Shown one piece after another: positions 60,095-64,000 of a stretch of DNA of 64,000 nucleotides (the first letter of the stretch is position 1; the number at the start of each line of letters is the position of its first letter). The translations under genes and the position numbers were made by a program. The notes beneath the pieces were generated by a model. It was not told where the DNA came from and made no database searches. It saw nothing but the letters and a program-made list of their open reading frames with translations. The stretch is from Eulemur rufifrons (Eukaryota; Chordata; Mammalia; Primates; Lemuridae): assembly GCF_041146395.1 (NCBI RefSeq), contig NC_090989.1, forward strand, positions 285,559,343-285,623,342. Direction: 5' to 3'.

Positions 60095-60300
60095 AAGCCC
60101 CGCCCCTGCCTCAGGCCCCGCCCCTAGACCCCGCCTGCTCCTGCGCAGGGCTGCCTCAAGCCCCGCCCCAGTTCCCGCCCCGCCCCTGCCTCAGGCCCGC
60201 CCTCTGCGCAGGCCCCGCCCCTAGACCCCGCGGTCTCCGCCTGCTCCTGCGCAGGGCTGCCTCAGGCCCCGCCCCAGGCCCCAAGCTCTCCGCCTGCGGC
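60095..60300 (+). promoter_or_regulatory. GC-box promoter of TMEM141 with tandem duplication
   Basis: At least nine GC boxes (CCCCGCCCC or close) occur immediately upstream of the ATG at 60332. The block CCCCGCCCCTGCCTCAGGCC, then CCCCGCCCCTAGACCCCGC, then CCTGCTCCTGCGCAGGGCTG is present twice (about 60097-60170 and 60177-60277), so the promoter carries a tandem duplication of about 80-100 bp. There is no TATA box. The CpG island runs from roughly 59.97 to 60.65 kb. Confidence 0.85.
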
Positions 60301-60331
60301 TGCGCAGGCCCGTCCGCAAGCCGGGCCAGCC

Positions 60332-64000
<3,669 letters not shown>

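Overview
The window is nuclear DNA from a primate, most likely a strepsirrhine (lemur or loris group). Genes are split into short exons with GT-AG junctions, and the repeats are Alu, LINE-1/HAL1 and MLT1 elements. The full-length Alus at 21.06 and 31.54 kb have the A-rich linker (ACTAAAATATATATAG type) and the TGAGCTAGGCTGACGCCACG stretch that I associate with lemur Alus rather than human ones. The species itself cannot be read from the sequence. Layout, left to right: a 5' fragment of an odorant-binding-protein-like lipocalin (minus strand, 44-1330, running off the left edge); LCN9 (minus, 9490-11328); GLT6D1 (plus, 14548-24165); a complete LCN11-like lipocalin (minus, 26514-29391); LCN10 (minus, 31286-34200); LCN6 (minus, 35426-38433); LCN8 (minus, 43124-46075); LCN15 (minus, 49983-52041); and TMEM141 (plus, 60332-61722). 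All seven lipocalins point the same way and share one exon plan: a signal-peptide exon ending in phase 0, a 131-140 nt exon opening with the G-x-W strand, a 71 or 74 nt exon with the first conserved cysteine, a 105-111 nt exon that carries the T-D-Y strand in most members, a 90-102 nt exon, and a short last exon with the second cysteine. I joined exons by hand and required matching phases; every complete gene gave an open frame. How the genes relate: the lipocalins are small secreted beta-barrel carriers. LCN6, 8, 9, 10 and 15 belong to the epididymal/reproductive-tract branch, and most have a TATA-like box 30-80 bp upstream of the ATG, which fits tissue-restricted expression. GLT6D1 is a family-6 glycosyltransferase relative whose metal-binding motif is damaged. 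TMEM141 is a small two-pass membrane protein with a GC-box promoter of housekeeping type. From memory, human has LCN9-GLT6D1 and LCN10-LCN6-LCN8-LCN15-TMEM141 about 1 Mb apart on 9q34. Here they form one block of about 60 kb, and no LCN1, OBP2A or PAEP lies between GLT6D1 and the next lipocalin. The rest is repeat-rich intergenic and intronic DNA: a CpG-rich 100-110 bp minisatellite at 5.3-5.8 kb, other tandem repeats, seven MLT1-like LTR fragments, several LINE-1 remnants, nested Alus, and a short telomere-type repeat at 58.9 kb. No CRISPR arrays, tRNA genes or rRNA genes were seen. I found no wholly new system. The points most worth attention are the intact LCN11-like gene, the OBP-like gene beside LCN9, the compact cluster order, and the altered active site of GLT6D1.
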